The position numbers and the translations under genes are program-made. This document shows positions 32,534 through 41,650 of a stretch of DNA of 64,000 nt, piece after piece. The notes under the pieces are model-generated. The model was not told the origin of the DNA, ran no database searches, and worked only from the letters and a program-made list of their open reading frames with translations. How positions within the stretch are numbered: the stretch's first letter is position 1; every line of letters begins with the position of its first letter. Origin of the DNA: Bin87 sp963668585 (GTDB taxonomy: Bacteria > Chloroflexota > Dehalococcoidia > Lucifugimonadales > UBA3495). The stretch lies in NCBI GenBank assembly GCA_963668585.1, contig OY764869.1, positions 3,286,001 through 3,350,000 of the forward strand, in the 5' to 3' direction.

Positions 32534-33454
32534 ATGACGATTCCCGCGAGTTCCCCGGATACTGCTCCCAGCATCATTGAGCGCATCTCCGCCCACCGTA
32601 CCATCCTGATTGCGGTGGCCATCGCTGGGGTCGCGTATGGGATTGCGATAGTCGGCGCGCTGTTTGCCCGCAACGCCACGGGCATCGACGCTGTCAACAG
32701 GTTCGTCGAACTGCTATCCGGATCATCAGGAGAAGGCCTCGGCAGCCTGGGCCTCAAATTGGGGTTCGCCTACGCAGTAGGCGCCGCCTCCGCCGTCAAC
32801 CCATGCGGATTCGCCATGCTGCCTGCCTATTTGGGCCTTTACGTCAGCGGCGGTAACCGAGACCAGGAACGACAGCAACCGTCGCGACTGGTGTTCAGGG
32901 CGATTGTGGTTGGCCTGTCCGTCTCGGCAGGGTTCGTGGTCCTGTTTGGCGCCGTGGGTCTCGTTCTGGGTCTCGGTTCCCAGGCGGTGGTGATCAAAGC
33001 GCTGCCATTTGTCGGTCTGACAGTTGGGATCCTCCTCGTCGGAGCCGGCGCCTACATGGCGGGCGGCGGCAAAATCTACACGAGCCTGGCCCAGCGCGCG
33101 GCGGCGCGTGTTGGCGACCCGAACCAGCTGAACATTCCAGGATACGGTTTGTTCGGGGTCAGCTACGGATTGGCCTCCCTGAGTTGCACGCTGCCGCTTT
33201 TCCTGGCGGTGCTGGGTGTGGGGGCGGGCTTTTCGTCGAGTTTCCTGGAAACCCTGAGCCAATTCGTGCTGTACGCGGCCGGGATGGGCAGTGTCATCAT
33301 GGTTCTCACGCTGGGCATGGCGGTGGCGCGAACCGTATTGATTCGTTGGATGCGTGCGGCGCTGCCCTATGTCGGCATAGTGGGAGCGTGGCTCATGGTG
33401 CTGGCCGGTGTGTATATAGTGTTCTATTGGCTGACCATCGGCGACGTGCTGTAA
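32534..33454 (+). CDS. CcdA/DsbD-like transmembrane thiol:disulfide transporter
   Basis: 306 residues, about seven or eight hydrophobic segments. The two membrane cysteines of the CcdA family are present: NPCGFAMLPAYLGLYV (C at about 90) and GLASLSCTLPLFLAVLG (C at about 222). The family carries electrons from cytoplasmic thioredoxin across the membrane for cytochrome c maturation or disulfide handling. An extra N-terminal membrane segment precedes the core. AGGAGGTGAGC precedes the ATG. It may supply reducing power to an extracytoplasmic thiol protein, but none is adjacent. Confidence 0.88.
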   Translation: MTIPASSPDTAPSIIERISAHRTILIAVAIAGVAYGIAIVGALFARNATGIDAVNRFVELLSGSSGEGLGSLGLKLGFAYAVGAASAVNPCGFAMLPAYLGLYVSGGNRDQERQQPSRLVFRAIVVGLSVSAGFVVLFGAVGLVLGLGSQAVVIKALPFVGLTVGILLVGAGAYMAGGGKIYTSLAQRAAARVGDPNQLNIPGYGLFGVSYGLASLSCTLPLFLAVLGVGAGFSSSFLETLSQFVLYAAGMGSVIMVLTLGMAVARTVLIRWMRAALPYVGIVGAWLMVLAGVYIVFYWLTIGDVL

Positions 33455-33462
33455 AAAGCAAA

Positions 33463-33485
33463 GGGGCGACCAACAAGGTCGCCCC
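33463..33485. terminator. Bidirectional terminator between ccdA-like gene and rpsI
   Basis: GGGGCGACC (33463-33471) pairs perfectly with GGTCGCCCC (33477-33485) over a 5-nt loop. On the minus strand it is followed by TTTGCTTTTT and so ends the ribosomal run. Confidence 0.9.
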
Positions 33486-33511
33486 GAAAAATTGGCCCGT
33501 GGTTGAGGAAC

Positions 33512-33922
33512 TTACCGCTTGGTGTACTGCGGCGCGCGGCGGGCTCGCTTGAGACCGTACTTCTTGCTTTCCTTCACCCGCGCATCGCGCGTGATGTATC
33601 CAGCCCGACGCAATCCGGCCTTGAGGGATGGATCTGAGACGACCAGTGCGCGGGCAATTCCGTGGCGTATGGCCTCGGCCTGCGCGTTCACACCGCCTCC
33701 CTTGACCTGAGCCTGCACCCGGAACCGTCCAACGGTTCCCGATACCGCGAAGGCGTCTCGGATCGTTGACTGCCAGGGGAGCCAGTTGAAGTACTCCTCC
33801 ATGAGCTTGTCATTCACGATGATCGCGGTGCCGTCATCCGGATACAAACGCACCTTGGCAATCGCCGATTTGCGGCGACCTGTGCCATAGAAATATTGTT
33901 GCGGTTCAGTTTGCAACACCAT
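33512..33922 (-). CDS. rpsI: 30S ribosomal protein S9
   Basis: 136 residues. Typical YGTGRRKSAIAKVRL near the N-terminus and the conserved basic C-terminus KYGLKRARRAPQYTKR, whose last Lys-Arg reaches the P-site tRNA. Last gene of the long ribosomal run, about 50 nt after rplM, followed by a bidirectional terminator. Confidence 0.96.
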   Translation of the reverse strand: MVLQTEPQQYFYGTGRRKSAIAKVRLYPDDGTAIIVNDKLMEEYFNWLPWQSTIRDAFAVSGTVGRFRVQAQVKGGGVNAQAEAIRHGIARALVVSDPSLKAGLRRAGYITRDARVKESKKYGLKRARRAPQYTKR

Positions 33923-33969
33923 TCGTTAACCTGCCTTTAGATCCCAAAAAGTGTGGAGGAAGTCCGCGC

Positions 33970-34401
33970 CTACTCGGCGGCTCCCACCTGAGCCTCGTGA
34001 GGATGTTGGTCGCCTGCGTAAATGCGCAGACGACGCATCATTTGGCGCCCCTGTTTGTTCGAAGGAACCATGCCTTTGACCGCCAGATAAACCACTCGTT
34101 CCGGTCTCTGTTCCATCATGTCACGCATCAGGAATGTCTTGAGGTTGCCAACATATCCGCTGTGCCGGTAGTACATTTTCTGCATCAATTTCCGGCCGGT
34201 GATCCTCACCTTGTCGGCGTTGATCACAACGACGTGGCAACCCGTAATGACGTGGGGAGTATAGGTTGGCTGATCTTTGCCTTGCAATGCGATCGCCACT
34301 TGCCGGGCCAAACGGCCCAGGCTGATACCGGTGGCATCAATAACTCGCCACTGGTCGGGCACGTCGGCGGCTTTTGCGAAGTAAGTGCTAGTACGTTTCA
34401 T
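33970..34401 (-). CDS. rplM: 50S ribosomal protein L13
   Basis: 143 residues, with WRVIDATGISLGRLARQVA, VINADKVRITGRK, YYRHSGYVG and KGMVPSNKQGRQMMRRLRIY. Its ATG overlaps the end of truA by 14 nt. L13 and S9 form the usual pair. Confidence 0.96.
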   Translation of the reverse strand: MKRTSTYFAKAADVPDQWRVIDATGISLGRLARQVAIALQGKDQPTYTPHVITGCHVVVINADKVRITGRKLMQKMYYRHSGYVGNLKTFLMRDMMEQRPERVVYLAVKGMVPSNKQGRQMMRRLRIYAGDQHPHEAQVGAAE

Positions 34402-35212
34402 GTTGGCCTTCTGTTGCCAGCAGGTGGTCGTATCGCGGATAGCGAACCGATTTTAGACACAGACCTTTGGCTGGGAGAGTGTGAATTTGTCGTTGGAGTT
34501 GAGTCCGTCCCGCCAAGGCTTCGGCCATGGCGTGGACCGGCAGTTTTCCTTTTCCTATTTCCACCAGAACAGCGTTCGCTTTCCTGATTTGGTACCGGAG
34601 AAACCCGTTGGCAGCACAATCCACGATGATCACCCCCGGCATGGCCGGGTGATCGTTCACCTCCCAGCGGGAAACACTCCGCACCGCGCTCTTGTCCCCA
34701 GGATGACCGGTAGCTATTTGCCGGAAATCCCTCGTGCCAAGCAGGCTCGATGACGCTGTTCGCATATTTGTCAAATCTAGTGGGGTGGTCTCCAAGTGAT
34801 GTGTGCGACGTAACAGGGGCGACGGCGTTGTTCGGTTTAGGATGCTGTACCGATATTCCCGAAAAGTGGCGCTGTACCGTGCGTGAAACTCCAAAGGGAT
34901 CTCGCAGGCAACATTGACACGGATAGGCTCGGGAAGATGGTAGTTCAAACCGGAAATGAACACATGGGATTCTAGCGCGCTGTCAGTGATGAAATCCACC
35001 ACCTGCCCACAGGCATGGGCGCCTGCATCGGTACGGCTTGCACCTCGGATCCTACGATTGGTTCCGGTGAGGTTGAAAATCGCTTTCTCCAGTTCCCCTT
35101 GTATGGTGGGAGCGTTGGTTTGAAATTGAAAACCGGCGTAGTCCGTTCCCTCATAGGACACCACCAACGCGATGCGCCGGACTTGCCCATCTGCGGCGTT
35201 GGACAATGTCAT
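34388..35212 (-). CDS. truA: tRNA pseudouridine synthase A
   Basis: 274 residues. It modifies positions 38-40 of the anticodon stem. Catalytic Asp in RGASRTDAGAHACGQVVDF; other marks are YEGTDYAGFQFQ, LNYHLPEPIRVN, FHARYSATFREYRYSI and FLRYQIRKANAVLVEIGKG. It sits between rplQ and rplM, a location common in Gram-positive and related genomes. Confidence 0.94.
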   Translation of the reverse strand: MTLSNAADGQVRRIALVVSYEGTDYAGFQFQTNAPTIQGELEKAIFNLTGTNRRIRGASRTDAGAHACGQVVDFITDSALESHVFISGLNYHLPEPIRVNVACEIPLEFHARYSATFREYRYSILNRTTPSPLLRRTHHLETTPLDLTNMRTASSSLLGTRDFRQIATGHPGDKSAVRSVSRWEVNDHPAMPGVIIVDCAANGFLRYQIRKANAVLVEIGKGKLPVHAMAEALAGRTQLQRQIHTLPAKGLCLKSVRYPRYDHLLATEGQHETY

Positions 35213-35300
35213 ACTTGGTTACTTGCTACGGCGGTTCTTTTTAACACTCGATGTTGGTGACAGTAGAAATCCAGGCGGTTCTCGTGATGGGCCAACCCAA

Positions 35301-35654
35301 TCACACCAACTCAATGACGGCCATCGAAGCCCCATCTCCCTGGCGCGGCCCCAATTTTATGATGCGTGTATAACCGCCGGGGCGTTCCGCGTAGCGGGGG
35401 CCCAGTTCATCGAAGACCTTGGCCACCGCCTTTTTGTTGGGAACCTGACTCAACGCCACGCGTCGGTTATGCAAGGATCCCTTTTTCCCGTGGGTGATCA
35501 GCTTTTCGGCCATCACCCGGGTTTCCTTGGCTTTTGCCAGGGTGGTGGTGATACGTTCGTGCTGGATCAGATCAGAGGTCAGACCGCGCAGCAGTGCTTT
35601 TCGCTGGTCCTTGTACCGGCTGAGTTTGCGTCCGGCAACGCGATGGGAAGCCAT
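35301..35654 (-). CDS. rplQ: 50S ribosomal protein L17
   Basis: 117 residues. HRVAGRKLSRYKDQRKALLRGL at the N-terminus contains the hallmark LxR.; TTLAKAKETRVMAEKLI and GGYTRIIKLGPRQGDGASMA follow. It starts 2 nt after the rpoA coding region ends at 35657, in fact downstream on the minus strand, matching the usual rpoA-rplQ order. Confidence 0.96.
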   Translation of the reverse strand: MASHRVAGRKLSRYKDQRKALLRGLTSDLIQHERITTTLAKAKETRVMAEKLITHGKKGSLHNRRVALSQVPNKKAVAKVFDELGPRYAERPGGYTRIIKLGPRQGDGASMAVIELV

Positions 35655-35656
35655 GT

Positions 35657-36739
35657 TCAGTCTCCGTCGTCGTAGTCTAGATCATCGTCATCGGGGTCGA
35701 AGACCAGCGAACCACCGGTCAAGTCCCCGTCGCCGTCGGCAAAATCCTGCGTCGTGCCGTCGCCCGCCGTGCCGGAGGGAGACACGCCGAGTTCGGCCAA
35801 CTTGCCCTGCAGTTCTTCCAGTGATTTTTGCCCAAAGTTGCGGATATTCAGCAGGTCGTCCGCGCTCAAATCCAGGACCTGTCCCACCCGATCCAGTTTG
35901 GCCCGCTTCAGGCAGTTCAGGGTTCGGGACGACAGATCCAGACGCTCGATGGGCATCAGATATACCTCTGACGCCACCGACAAGTTCGTCGGGTCCAGCG
36001 GCACGTCGCCTGGCCGACTCAACTGGTTGAACATGAAGAAATGCTGAACCAGGTTGTCGGAGGCCTCCTGAATCGCGGCCAACGGCGTGATGGCGCCATC
36101 GGTCCAGACCTGAAGGATAAGGCGTTCCCAGTCGGTCTGCTGGCCAACCATCATCCGTTCAACGGAGTACTCCACCTTTCTGACGGGATTGTAGATGGCA
36201 TCCACCGGCAGCACCCCAACCGGCAACCCTGCCATGCTATCGCCCTGCGCCACCTGCTGGTAGCCCTTTCCGGATTCTACGTTGAACTCAATCGAGAGTT
36301 CGACGTCCGGGCTGTCCAGGGTCGCCAAGTGCAATTCGGGGTTAACGATCTGAAAGTCGCTGGCGGTGGAGATGTCGCCGGCACACACCCGACCCTCGCC
36401 GTTCACGTCGAGGCGCATCTTGCCTGGCCGCTTGGACAGCGCGTGGATCCGGATGCGTTTCACGCTCAACAGGAGGTCCATGACCTCCTCTTTCACGCCT
36501 GGGATAACGGTGTATTCGTGCGGGACGTCTTCAATCTTGACCCATGTCACCGCCGTGCCCTGAATCGAGCTGAGCAGAAGACGCCGCAACGGATTGCCCA
36601 CCGTGGTGGCGAATCCGCGCTCCAGCGGTTCAAGAGCAACGCACGCGTAGGTATCGGAACTCTCGATGACCCTGATGGCCGGCGTGGGTATTTCGGGTTC
36701 GGTTTCCCGAACCGGCGGGAGAATCTGGGGATTTAGCAT
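35657..36739 (-). CDS. rpoA: DNA-directed RNA polymerase subunit alpha
   Basis: 360 residues. The N-terminal dimerisation domain has FATTVGNPLRRLLLSSIQGTA and EDVPHEYTVIPGVKEEV; the C-terminal domain has IERLDLSSRTLNCLKRAKLD and LLNIRNFGQKSLEELQGKLA. After the C-terminal domain comes a tail of about 45 residues rich in Asp and Gly (ending DDDDLDYDDGD), longer than in most bacteria. Confidence 0.97.
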   Translation of the reverse strand: MLNPQILPPVRETEPEIPTPAIRVIESSDTYACVALEPLERGFATTVGNPLRRLLLSSIQGTAVTWVKIEDVPHEYTVIPGVKEEVMDLLLSVKRIRIHALSKRPGKMRLDVNGEGRVCAGDISTASDFQIVNPELHLATLDSPDVELSIEFNVESGKGYQQVAQGDSMAGLPVGVLPVDAIYNPVRKVEYSVERMMVGQQTDWERLILQVWTDGAITPLAAIQEASDNLVQHFFMFNQLSRPGDVPLDPTNLSVASEVYLMPIERLDLSSRTLNCLKRAKLDRVGQVLDLSADDLLNIRNFGQKSLEELQGKLAELGVSPSGTAGDGTTQDFADGDGDLTGGSLVFDPDDDDLDYDDGD

Positions 36740-36746
36740 TCAGTTG

Positions 36747-37373
36747 CTACCTTGAGTAATACTCGACGATGAGGCGGGAGTTGATGGTCTCAGGAAGTTC
36801 GTTATCCGGTGGCAATGAAACCACCTCGCCTTCCATCTTGGTGAGATCCAACGTCAACCAGGTGGGGAGGGTTCGCCGGGGCAGACCGTCCGTCCGGTCA
36901 GCGAAGAACTCCCTACGCTTGGAAGTCTCCGTCCAGGCAATGGTTTGACCAGGATTCACCAAAAAAGACGGGATGTCGGTTTTGCGGCCGTTGACTGCGA
37001 AATGTCCATGTTGCACCATCTGGCGAGCCTGTTTGCGAGAGTCCGCGAAACCGAAATGGTAGATCACGTTGTCCAAGCGGCGTTCCAGAGTGCGGAGGAG
37101 GTTGTTACCGGAGATGCCCGGCGCATTGAACGCATCGGTCATGTACTTCCGGAACTGGCTTTCCATGATCCCGTACATTTGGCGAGCCTTCTGTTTCTCA
37201 CGAAGGTGTACACCATAGTCTGATACACGACGCCTGCGGTTGCCACCGCCCCCGGGTGGAGTATGGCGGCGTTCGATAGCGCACCGCGGCGAGAAACAGC
37301 GATCTCCTTTGAGAAATAGCTTTTCGCCAGCGCGGCGGCACAAGCGGCATGATGGTCCGGTATATCTGCCCAT
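36747..37373 (-). CDS. rpsD: 30S ribosomal protein S4 (zinc-type)
   Basis: 208 residues. Four Cys near the N-terminus (CRLCRRAGEKLF, then RCFSPRCAIERR) form the zinc site of the C+ variety of S4. The S4 RNA-binding domain is RRLDNVIYHFGFADSRKQAR with VQHGHFAVNGRKTDIPSFLV. It lies between rpsK and rpoA as in many bacteria. Confidence 0.96.
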   Translation of the reverse strand: MGRYTGPSCRLCRRAGEKLFLKGDRCFSPRCAIERRHTPPGGGGNRRRRVSDYGVHLREKQKARQMYGIMESQFRKYMTDAFNAPGISGNNLLRTLERRLDNVIYHFGFADSRKQARQMVQHGHFAVNGRKTDIPSFLVNPGQTIAWTETSKRREFFADRTDGLPRRTLPTWLTLDLTKMEGEVVSLPPDNELPETINSRLIVEYYSR

Positions 37374-37446
37374 TTCAGTCTTTCCGTTGGTGGTGGCAAT
37401 CGAGCGTTCCAGCCAGGCCAGCGGCGCTCGTCAATTCTCTAGTGAG

Positions 37447-37830
37447 TTACACTCTGCGGCGTTTCGGCGGCCGAACACCGTTGTGTGGGATCGGGGTGAC
37501 GTCCCTGATGCTCGTAACGTACAGCCCGGCGCCCTGCAGGGCGCGTATCGCCGGTTCTCGACCCGAGCCTGGCCCTTTGATGTAAACGTCAATGTTCCGC
37601 ATGCCCATGTCGACTCCGCGACGCGCAGCCTGTTCGGCGGCACGTTGGGCCGCGAAGGCGGTTCCTTTGCGGGAGCCTCGGAAGCCGACCGTTCCTGCGC
37701 TGGTCGATGCCACTACATTGCCATCCGGGTCTGTCAGACTGACCAGTGTGTTGTTGAACGTCGAGTATATGTAAGCGCGTCCCTGCGGGATCGAACGGCG
37801 TTCCCGTCGGCGAGTTCGTGGTCGGGGCAT
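37447..37830 (-). CDS. rpsK: 30S ribosomal protein S11
   Basis: 127 residues. YSTFNNTLVSLTDPDGNVV, FRGSRKGTAFAAQRAAE, VYIKGPGSGREPAIRALQGA and DVTPIPHNGVRPPKRRRV are diagnostic. Platform protein of the 30S subunit. Confidence 0.97.
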   Translation of the reverse strand: MPRPRTRRRERRSIPQGRAYIYSTFNNTLVSLTDPDGNVVASTSAGTVGFRGSRKGTAFAAQRAAEQAARRGVDMGMRNIDVYIKGPGSGREPAIRALQGAGLYVTSIRDVTPIPHNGVRPPKRRRV

Positions 37831-37894
37831 ACTTGGATTCCTCTCGGGCTGGATGTCGGTTCCGCCGCTGCGGACGGGATCCGACGGTGTCTAT

Positions 37895-38287
37895 CTATTT
37901 CTTTCCACCGGTGCGGCGACCGCGTCCGGCGACGGTGCGACGTGCGCCCTTGCGCGAACGGGCATTGGTGCGGGTCCGCTGGCCGTGTACCGGGAGGTTC
38001 CTGCGGTGACGCAGTCCACGATAACTGCCGATGTCGATCAGGCGGCGGATGTTCTCGTTGTTCTCACGCCGCAGGTCGCCCTCGGTGATATAGTCTTGGT
38101 CCACAATCACGCGGATGCGGTCCAACTGCTCCTCGGACAATTCGCTCATGCGGGGAGGCATGTCCATGTCCAGATTCGCTTTGCCGACAATTTCGATGGC
38201 CTTGGTCGGGCCGATTCCGTAAATGCTGCGCAACGCAACATGCGCTCGCTTCCGGTCCGGTACGTCAACTCCGGCTATTCGAACCAT
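37895..38287 (-). CDS. rpsM: 30S ribosomal protein S13
   Basis: 130 residues. RIAGVDVPDRKRAHVALRSI, YGIGPTKA and GSYRGLRHRRNLPVHGQRTR; the basic tail ends GRGRRTGGKK. Contacts L5 and P-site tRNA. Follows rpmJ in transcription. Confidence 0.97.
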   Translation of the reverse strand: MVRIAGVDVPDRKRAHVALRSIYGIGPTKAIEIVGKANLDMDMPPRMSELSEEQLDRIRVIVDQDYITEGDLRRENNENIRRLIDIGSYRGLRHRRNLPVHGQRTRTNARSRKGARRTVAGRGRRTGGKK

Positions 38288-38365
38288 AACTGTTCACCTC
38301 TATTTCGGAAGGACTTTCCACGCGCGGTTGCCACACCACTCGTAAGACCGATACACACAAGCCAA

Positions 38366-38479
38366 CTAACCCTGACGCTGTGCGTGTTTGCTGTTAACGC
38401 AAATTATGCGCACTCGGCCTTTGCGCCGGATAATCCGGCACCGGTCACAACGCGGTTTTACTGAAGCTGATACTTTCAT
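38366..38479 (-). CDS. rpmJ: 50S ribosomal protein L36 (zinc-type)
   Basis: 37 residues, found by direct translation of the minus strand. MKVSASVKPRCDRCRIIRRK followed by GRVRIICVNSKHAQRQG. Three Cys and a His (CDRC, C, H) form the zinc ribbon of the C+ type. GGAGG lies 7 nt before the ATG. It sits between infA and rpsM, the standard order. Confidence 0.97.
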   Translation of the reverse strand: MKVSASVKPRCDRCRIIRRKGRVRIICVNSKHAQRQG

Positions 38480-38497
38480 AGCGAACCTCCCTGGCGG

Positions 38498-38716
38498 TTA
38501 CTTGAACCGGTAGGTGATGCGCCCACGGCTCAGGTCGTAAGGAGACAACTCCACCAATACGCGGTCACCGGGCAGCACACGGATGAAGTGCATCCGGATT
38601 TTCCCGGATATATGCGCCAATACCTGGTGATCATTGGGCAGCTCCACGCGAAACATCCCATTCGGGAGCGCTTCGGTTACCTGAGCTTCAACTTCGATCG
38701 CTTCTTTTTTAGCCAT
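38498..38716 (-). CDS. infA: Translation initiation factor IF-1
   Basis: 72 residues, single OB fold: VEAQVTEALPNGMFRVELPN, VLAHISGKIRMHFIRVLPGD, YDLSRGRITYRFK. The frame is open to 38782, but those 22 extra residues are not part of IF-1, so ATG 38716 is used. Note MAKKEAIEVEAQ rather than the more usual KED.IE.EG start. Confidence 0.96.
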   Translation of the reverse strand: MAKKEAIEVEAQVTEALPNGMFRVELPNDHQVLAHISGKIRMHFIRVLPGDRVLVELSPYDLSRGRITYRFK

Positions 38717-38778
38717 AAATCTGCCTGCTTCCGTTGCGGCGATTCGGCGACGAACTTCCGCAGCGTGTTCTAGTTCGA

Positions 38779-39588
38779 TCAATCGTGACCGGTTAGGATT
38801 TTCGGTCCGTCCTGGGTTATCGCCAATGTGTGCTCGAAATGGGCGGAGAGAGCGCCGTCGGCCGTAACCACGGTCCAGTCATCTCCAAGGATCTGAGTGT
38901 TCTCGGTACCCAGGTTCAACATAGGTTCAATGCAGATGCACATCCCCGGCCTCAGCAGGACGCCTTTGCCGGCTTCGCCGTAGTTCGGCACCTGCGGGTC
39001 TTCATGCAGGAATCGACCAACACCATGCCCCACGAACTGCCGGACCACACCGTAGCCCCGGGTTACTGCGAAACCTTCGACCGCTGCGCCAATGTCTCCG
39101 ATGCGATTGCCAGGTTGTGCGGCGGCAATCCCTTCGAAAAGGCTGGCTTGAGTATCATCCATCAGGCGTTGGGCTTCTTCGCTGACCTCACCAACCGCAA
39201 CGGAAACAGCGGCGTCGCCGATAAATCCGTCGATGGTAGCTCCAACATCCATTTTGATGATATCGCCCTGCTTCAATACCCGCTTTCCCGGGATGCCATG
39301 GACGATTTCTTCGTTGACCGAAGCGCAGATCGCGGCCGGGAAGCCTTGGTATCCAAGGAACGTCGGTACAGCGCCCATGCTCCTGATGTTTCGGTCAGCG
39401 ATCCGGTTGAGGTCACCCGTCGTGATTCCCGGTTCGACCGAGCGCTTCAGCAACCCGAGGGTGGCTCCGACGATCGCGCCAGCCCTTTCCATGGCTTCTA
39501 ACTCGCGGCGGGATTTGATCGTGATCCCACCGGAGTACGATGAAGGAGAATTGGAAGCTGTTTTCCTTTTAGGCTGATGTTCCACCAT
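38779..39588 (-). CDS. map: Type I methionine aminopeptidase
   Basis: 269 residues. It removes the initiator Met. Metal ligands are visible: D in KMDVGATIDGFIGDAAVSVA (two Asp), H in GHGVGRFLHEDP, E in IEPML and E in FEHTLAIT. An extra 18-residue N-terminal stretch precedes the domain (IKSRRELEAMERAG). Placed between adk and infA as usual. Confidence 0.96.
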   Translation of the reverse strand: MVEHQPKRKTASNSPSSYSGGITIKSRRELEAMERAGAIVGATLGLLKRSVEPGITTGDLNRIADRNIRSMGAVPTFLGYQGFPAAICASVNEEIVHGIPGKRVLKQGDIIKMDVGATIDGFIGDAAVSVAVGEVSEEAQRLMDDTQASLFEGIAAAQPGNRIGDIGAAVEGFAVTRGYGVVRQFVGHGVGRFLHEDPQVPNYGEAGKGVLLRPGMCICIEPMLNLGTENTQILGDDWTVVTADGALSAHFEHTLAITQDGPKILTGHD

Positions 39589-39593
39589 TATGA

Positions 39594-40283
39594 TTATACC
39601 TTAGCCGTCAAGCCCAGCGCGCTCATCACGCACCGATTGACCGTTTCGACCGGGCTGTTTCCCACAACACCTGCAAGCAGACCGGCATCCCTGTAATACT
39701 CGAGAACCGGCGCAGTCTCCGCGTGGTACACAGCCAGCCGGTTAGCCACAGCGTCCGGAGTATCGTCGGCACGCTGGTAGATTTCTCCGCCGTCTGCGCA
39801 GTCATCGCAGCGTATCGGCGGTTCCCCGGTCGCGGCGTCGCGCGCGAAGGGTTTCTGGCAGACTCGACAAATATATCGATTGCTGAGCCGGCGAATCAGT
39901 TCGTCATCCGGCACACTGATATGGATGACCCGATGTAAGCACTTGCCCTGTCGCTCCAGGGCGGAATCCAGCGCTCGTGCCTGGTTGGTGTTGCGGGGAA
40001 ATCCGTCCAGCATGAACCCGTCCCTTTCCCTCATCAACCCGATCCGCTCCAGGACCATGTTTATCGTAACATCATCCGGGACTAATTCCCCCCGGTTCAT
40101 GTATCCACGAGCCAGCTCTCCCAACTCCGTTCCGTTCGCAAGATGGTGACGAAACAGGTCGCCAGAGCTCACGTGCTCAATGCCCATTCGTTCCCTGAGC
40201 AGTTGCGCCTGGGTTCCTTTGCCCGCGCCCGGCGGCCCAAACAGCACGATCCGCAGATTTTCCGAGGCGTTGATCTCGGTCAT
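39594..40283 (-). CDS. adk: Adenylate kinase (zinc LID type)
   Basis: 229 residues. P-loop FGPPGAGKGTQAQLL, DGFPRNTNQARALD, and a LID with four Cys (CRVCQKPF and CDDC) forming a zinc site, as in Gram-positive enzymes. It converts AMP + ATP to 2 ADP. Its ATG overlaps the secY stop by 4 nt. Confidence 0.96.
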   Translation of the reverse strand: MTEINASENLRIVLFGPPGAGKGTQAQLLRERMGIEHVSSGDLFRHHLANGTELGELARGYMNRGELVPDDVTINMVLERIGLMRERDGFMLDGFPRNTNQARALDSALERQGKCLHRVIHISVPDDELIRRLSNRYICRVCQKPFARDAATGEPPIRCDDCADGGEIYQRADDTPDAVANRLAVYHAETAPVLEYYRDAGLLAGVVGNSPVETVNRCVMSALGLTAKV

Positions 40284-41611
40284 CGCAAAAATCCCTCGTA
40301 GTTCCGCATCATCAACTGCGCCTCCAACTGACGCAGCGTATCCAAGCCAACACCGACCATAATCAGCAGACTGGTGCTGCTCAAGGCAATGGCTTCAACG
40401 TTGGTGATAAGTGATGCGATGTACGGCACAATGGCGATAAATCCCAGGAACAGAGCGCCACCCAGCGTCAGCCGCACGATGACACGGTTCAGGTAATCCT
40501 GGGTTGGCCGCCCCGGACGAATGCCAAGGACAAACCCTCCGTTCCGTTGCAGGTTTTCGGCGATGTTCTGCTGTTGAAACACCACCAGGGTGTAGAAGAA
40601 TGTGAATGCGACCACCAGGATGAACGCCAACACCCAGTAGACCGGGCCAGTGGGACTGAGCGCGGTTTGCATGCTGGCCGCTATATTGCCGAGGAGTCCG
40701 CCAGCAGAGCTAAGATACTGGGCCACCGTACCGGGCAGGATGACAATTGAAAATGCAAATATCAGCGGGATCATTCCTGCGGAGTTAATACGCAGCGGTA
40801 TATAGGTCGAACCCGATTGACGATACATCTGCCCGCCCCGGAAGATGCTGCGCCCATATTGTACAGGGATCCGCCGATGGGCTTCGTTGAACACCACAAT
40901 CAGCGCGATGATCAGCAGTCCGATCAAGGCGAAGAAGAAGATTCCGATGATGTTGTCGCGGTCGAGGAATCCGGTGGCTAGCAGCCCAGGGAAGCCCACC
41001 ACGATGCCAGCGAATATGATCAGCGATATGCCGTTGCCGATTCCACGTTCGGTGATCAGTTCACCGAGCCACACCAGGAACATCGTTCCTGCGGTCATCG
41101 ACAACACCGCGGCGATCGTGGGCAGGAATGCGTCGCCGGTAAAGCCCACGTTCGTGAGAACATTGGCCTGTTGCAGCAATATCAATTGTGCGAACGCCTG
41201 AGCGATTGCAATCGGAACCGTCCCCCAGTGGGTCATGCGGTTCATCTTGATCCGCCCTGCCTCACCTTCGCGCGACATGTTTTGCAATGCAGGGATCACC
41301 GGGGTCAACAACTGCATAATGATGGACGCCGTGATGTAGGGGAAAACCCCCAGCGCCACGATGCTCATCCGCCGCAGCGCCCCGCCGGAGAACAGGTCCA
41401 GGAAGCCCAGCAACTGGTTGTTGCTGAACAGGTTTTCAAGGGCTCCGGCGTCCAGGCCCGGTATTGGAATGTGGGCCACCAACCGATAGAGGGCCAACAT
41501 ACCCAAAGTGAAGAGGATCTTGGCCCGCAGGTCCGGAACGCTGAACGCGTCGATTGCCGCCTGTACCAGCCTCGGCCACCTGCCGCCGCCCTGAACCTCA
41601 GATTGGATCAT
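40280..41611 (-). CDS. secY: Protein translocase subunit SecY
   Basis: 443 residues with ten membrane segments. Plug and pore features: RLVAHIPIPGLDAGAL, FSGGALRRMSIVALGVFPYI, QLLTPVIPAL, GIGNGISLIIFAGI and INSAGMIPLIFAFSI. Central channel of Sec export. Lies after rplO at the end of the spc section. Confidence 0.97.
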   Translation of the reverse strand: MIQSEVQGGGRWPRLVQAAIDAFSVPDLRAKILFTLGMLALYRLVAHIPIPGLDAGALENLFSNNQLLGFLDLFSGGALRRMSIVALGVFPYITASIIMQLLTPVIPALQNMSREGEAGRIKMNRMTHWGTVPIAIAQAFAQLILLQQANVLTNVGFTGDAFLPTIAAVLSMTAGTMFLVWLGELITERGIGNGISLIIFAGIVVGFPGLLATGFLDRDNIIGIFFFALIGLLIIALIVVFNEAHRRIPVQYGRSIFRGGQMYRQSGSTYIPLRINSAGMIPLIFAFSIVILPGTVAQYLSSAGGLLGNIAASMQTALSPTGPVYWVLAFILVVAFTFFYTLVVFQQQNIAENLQRNGGFVLGIRPGRPTQDYLNRVIVRLTLGGALFLGFIAIVPYIASLITNVEAIALSSTSLLIMVGVGLDTLRQLEAQLMMRNYEGFLR

Positions 41612-41650
41612 GCCTTTTCTTTCCCGAGCCTGACGTAACGGAGTACGAGC

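Noticed and set aside
38498..38782. Longer IF-1 with 22 extra N-terminal residues
   Set aside because: IF-1 is highly constrained in length and its normal start MAKK lies at 38716.
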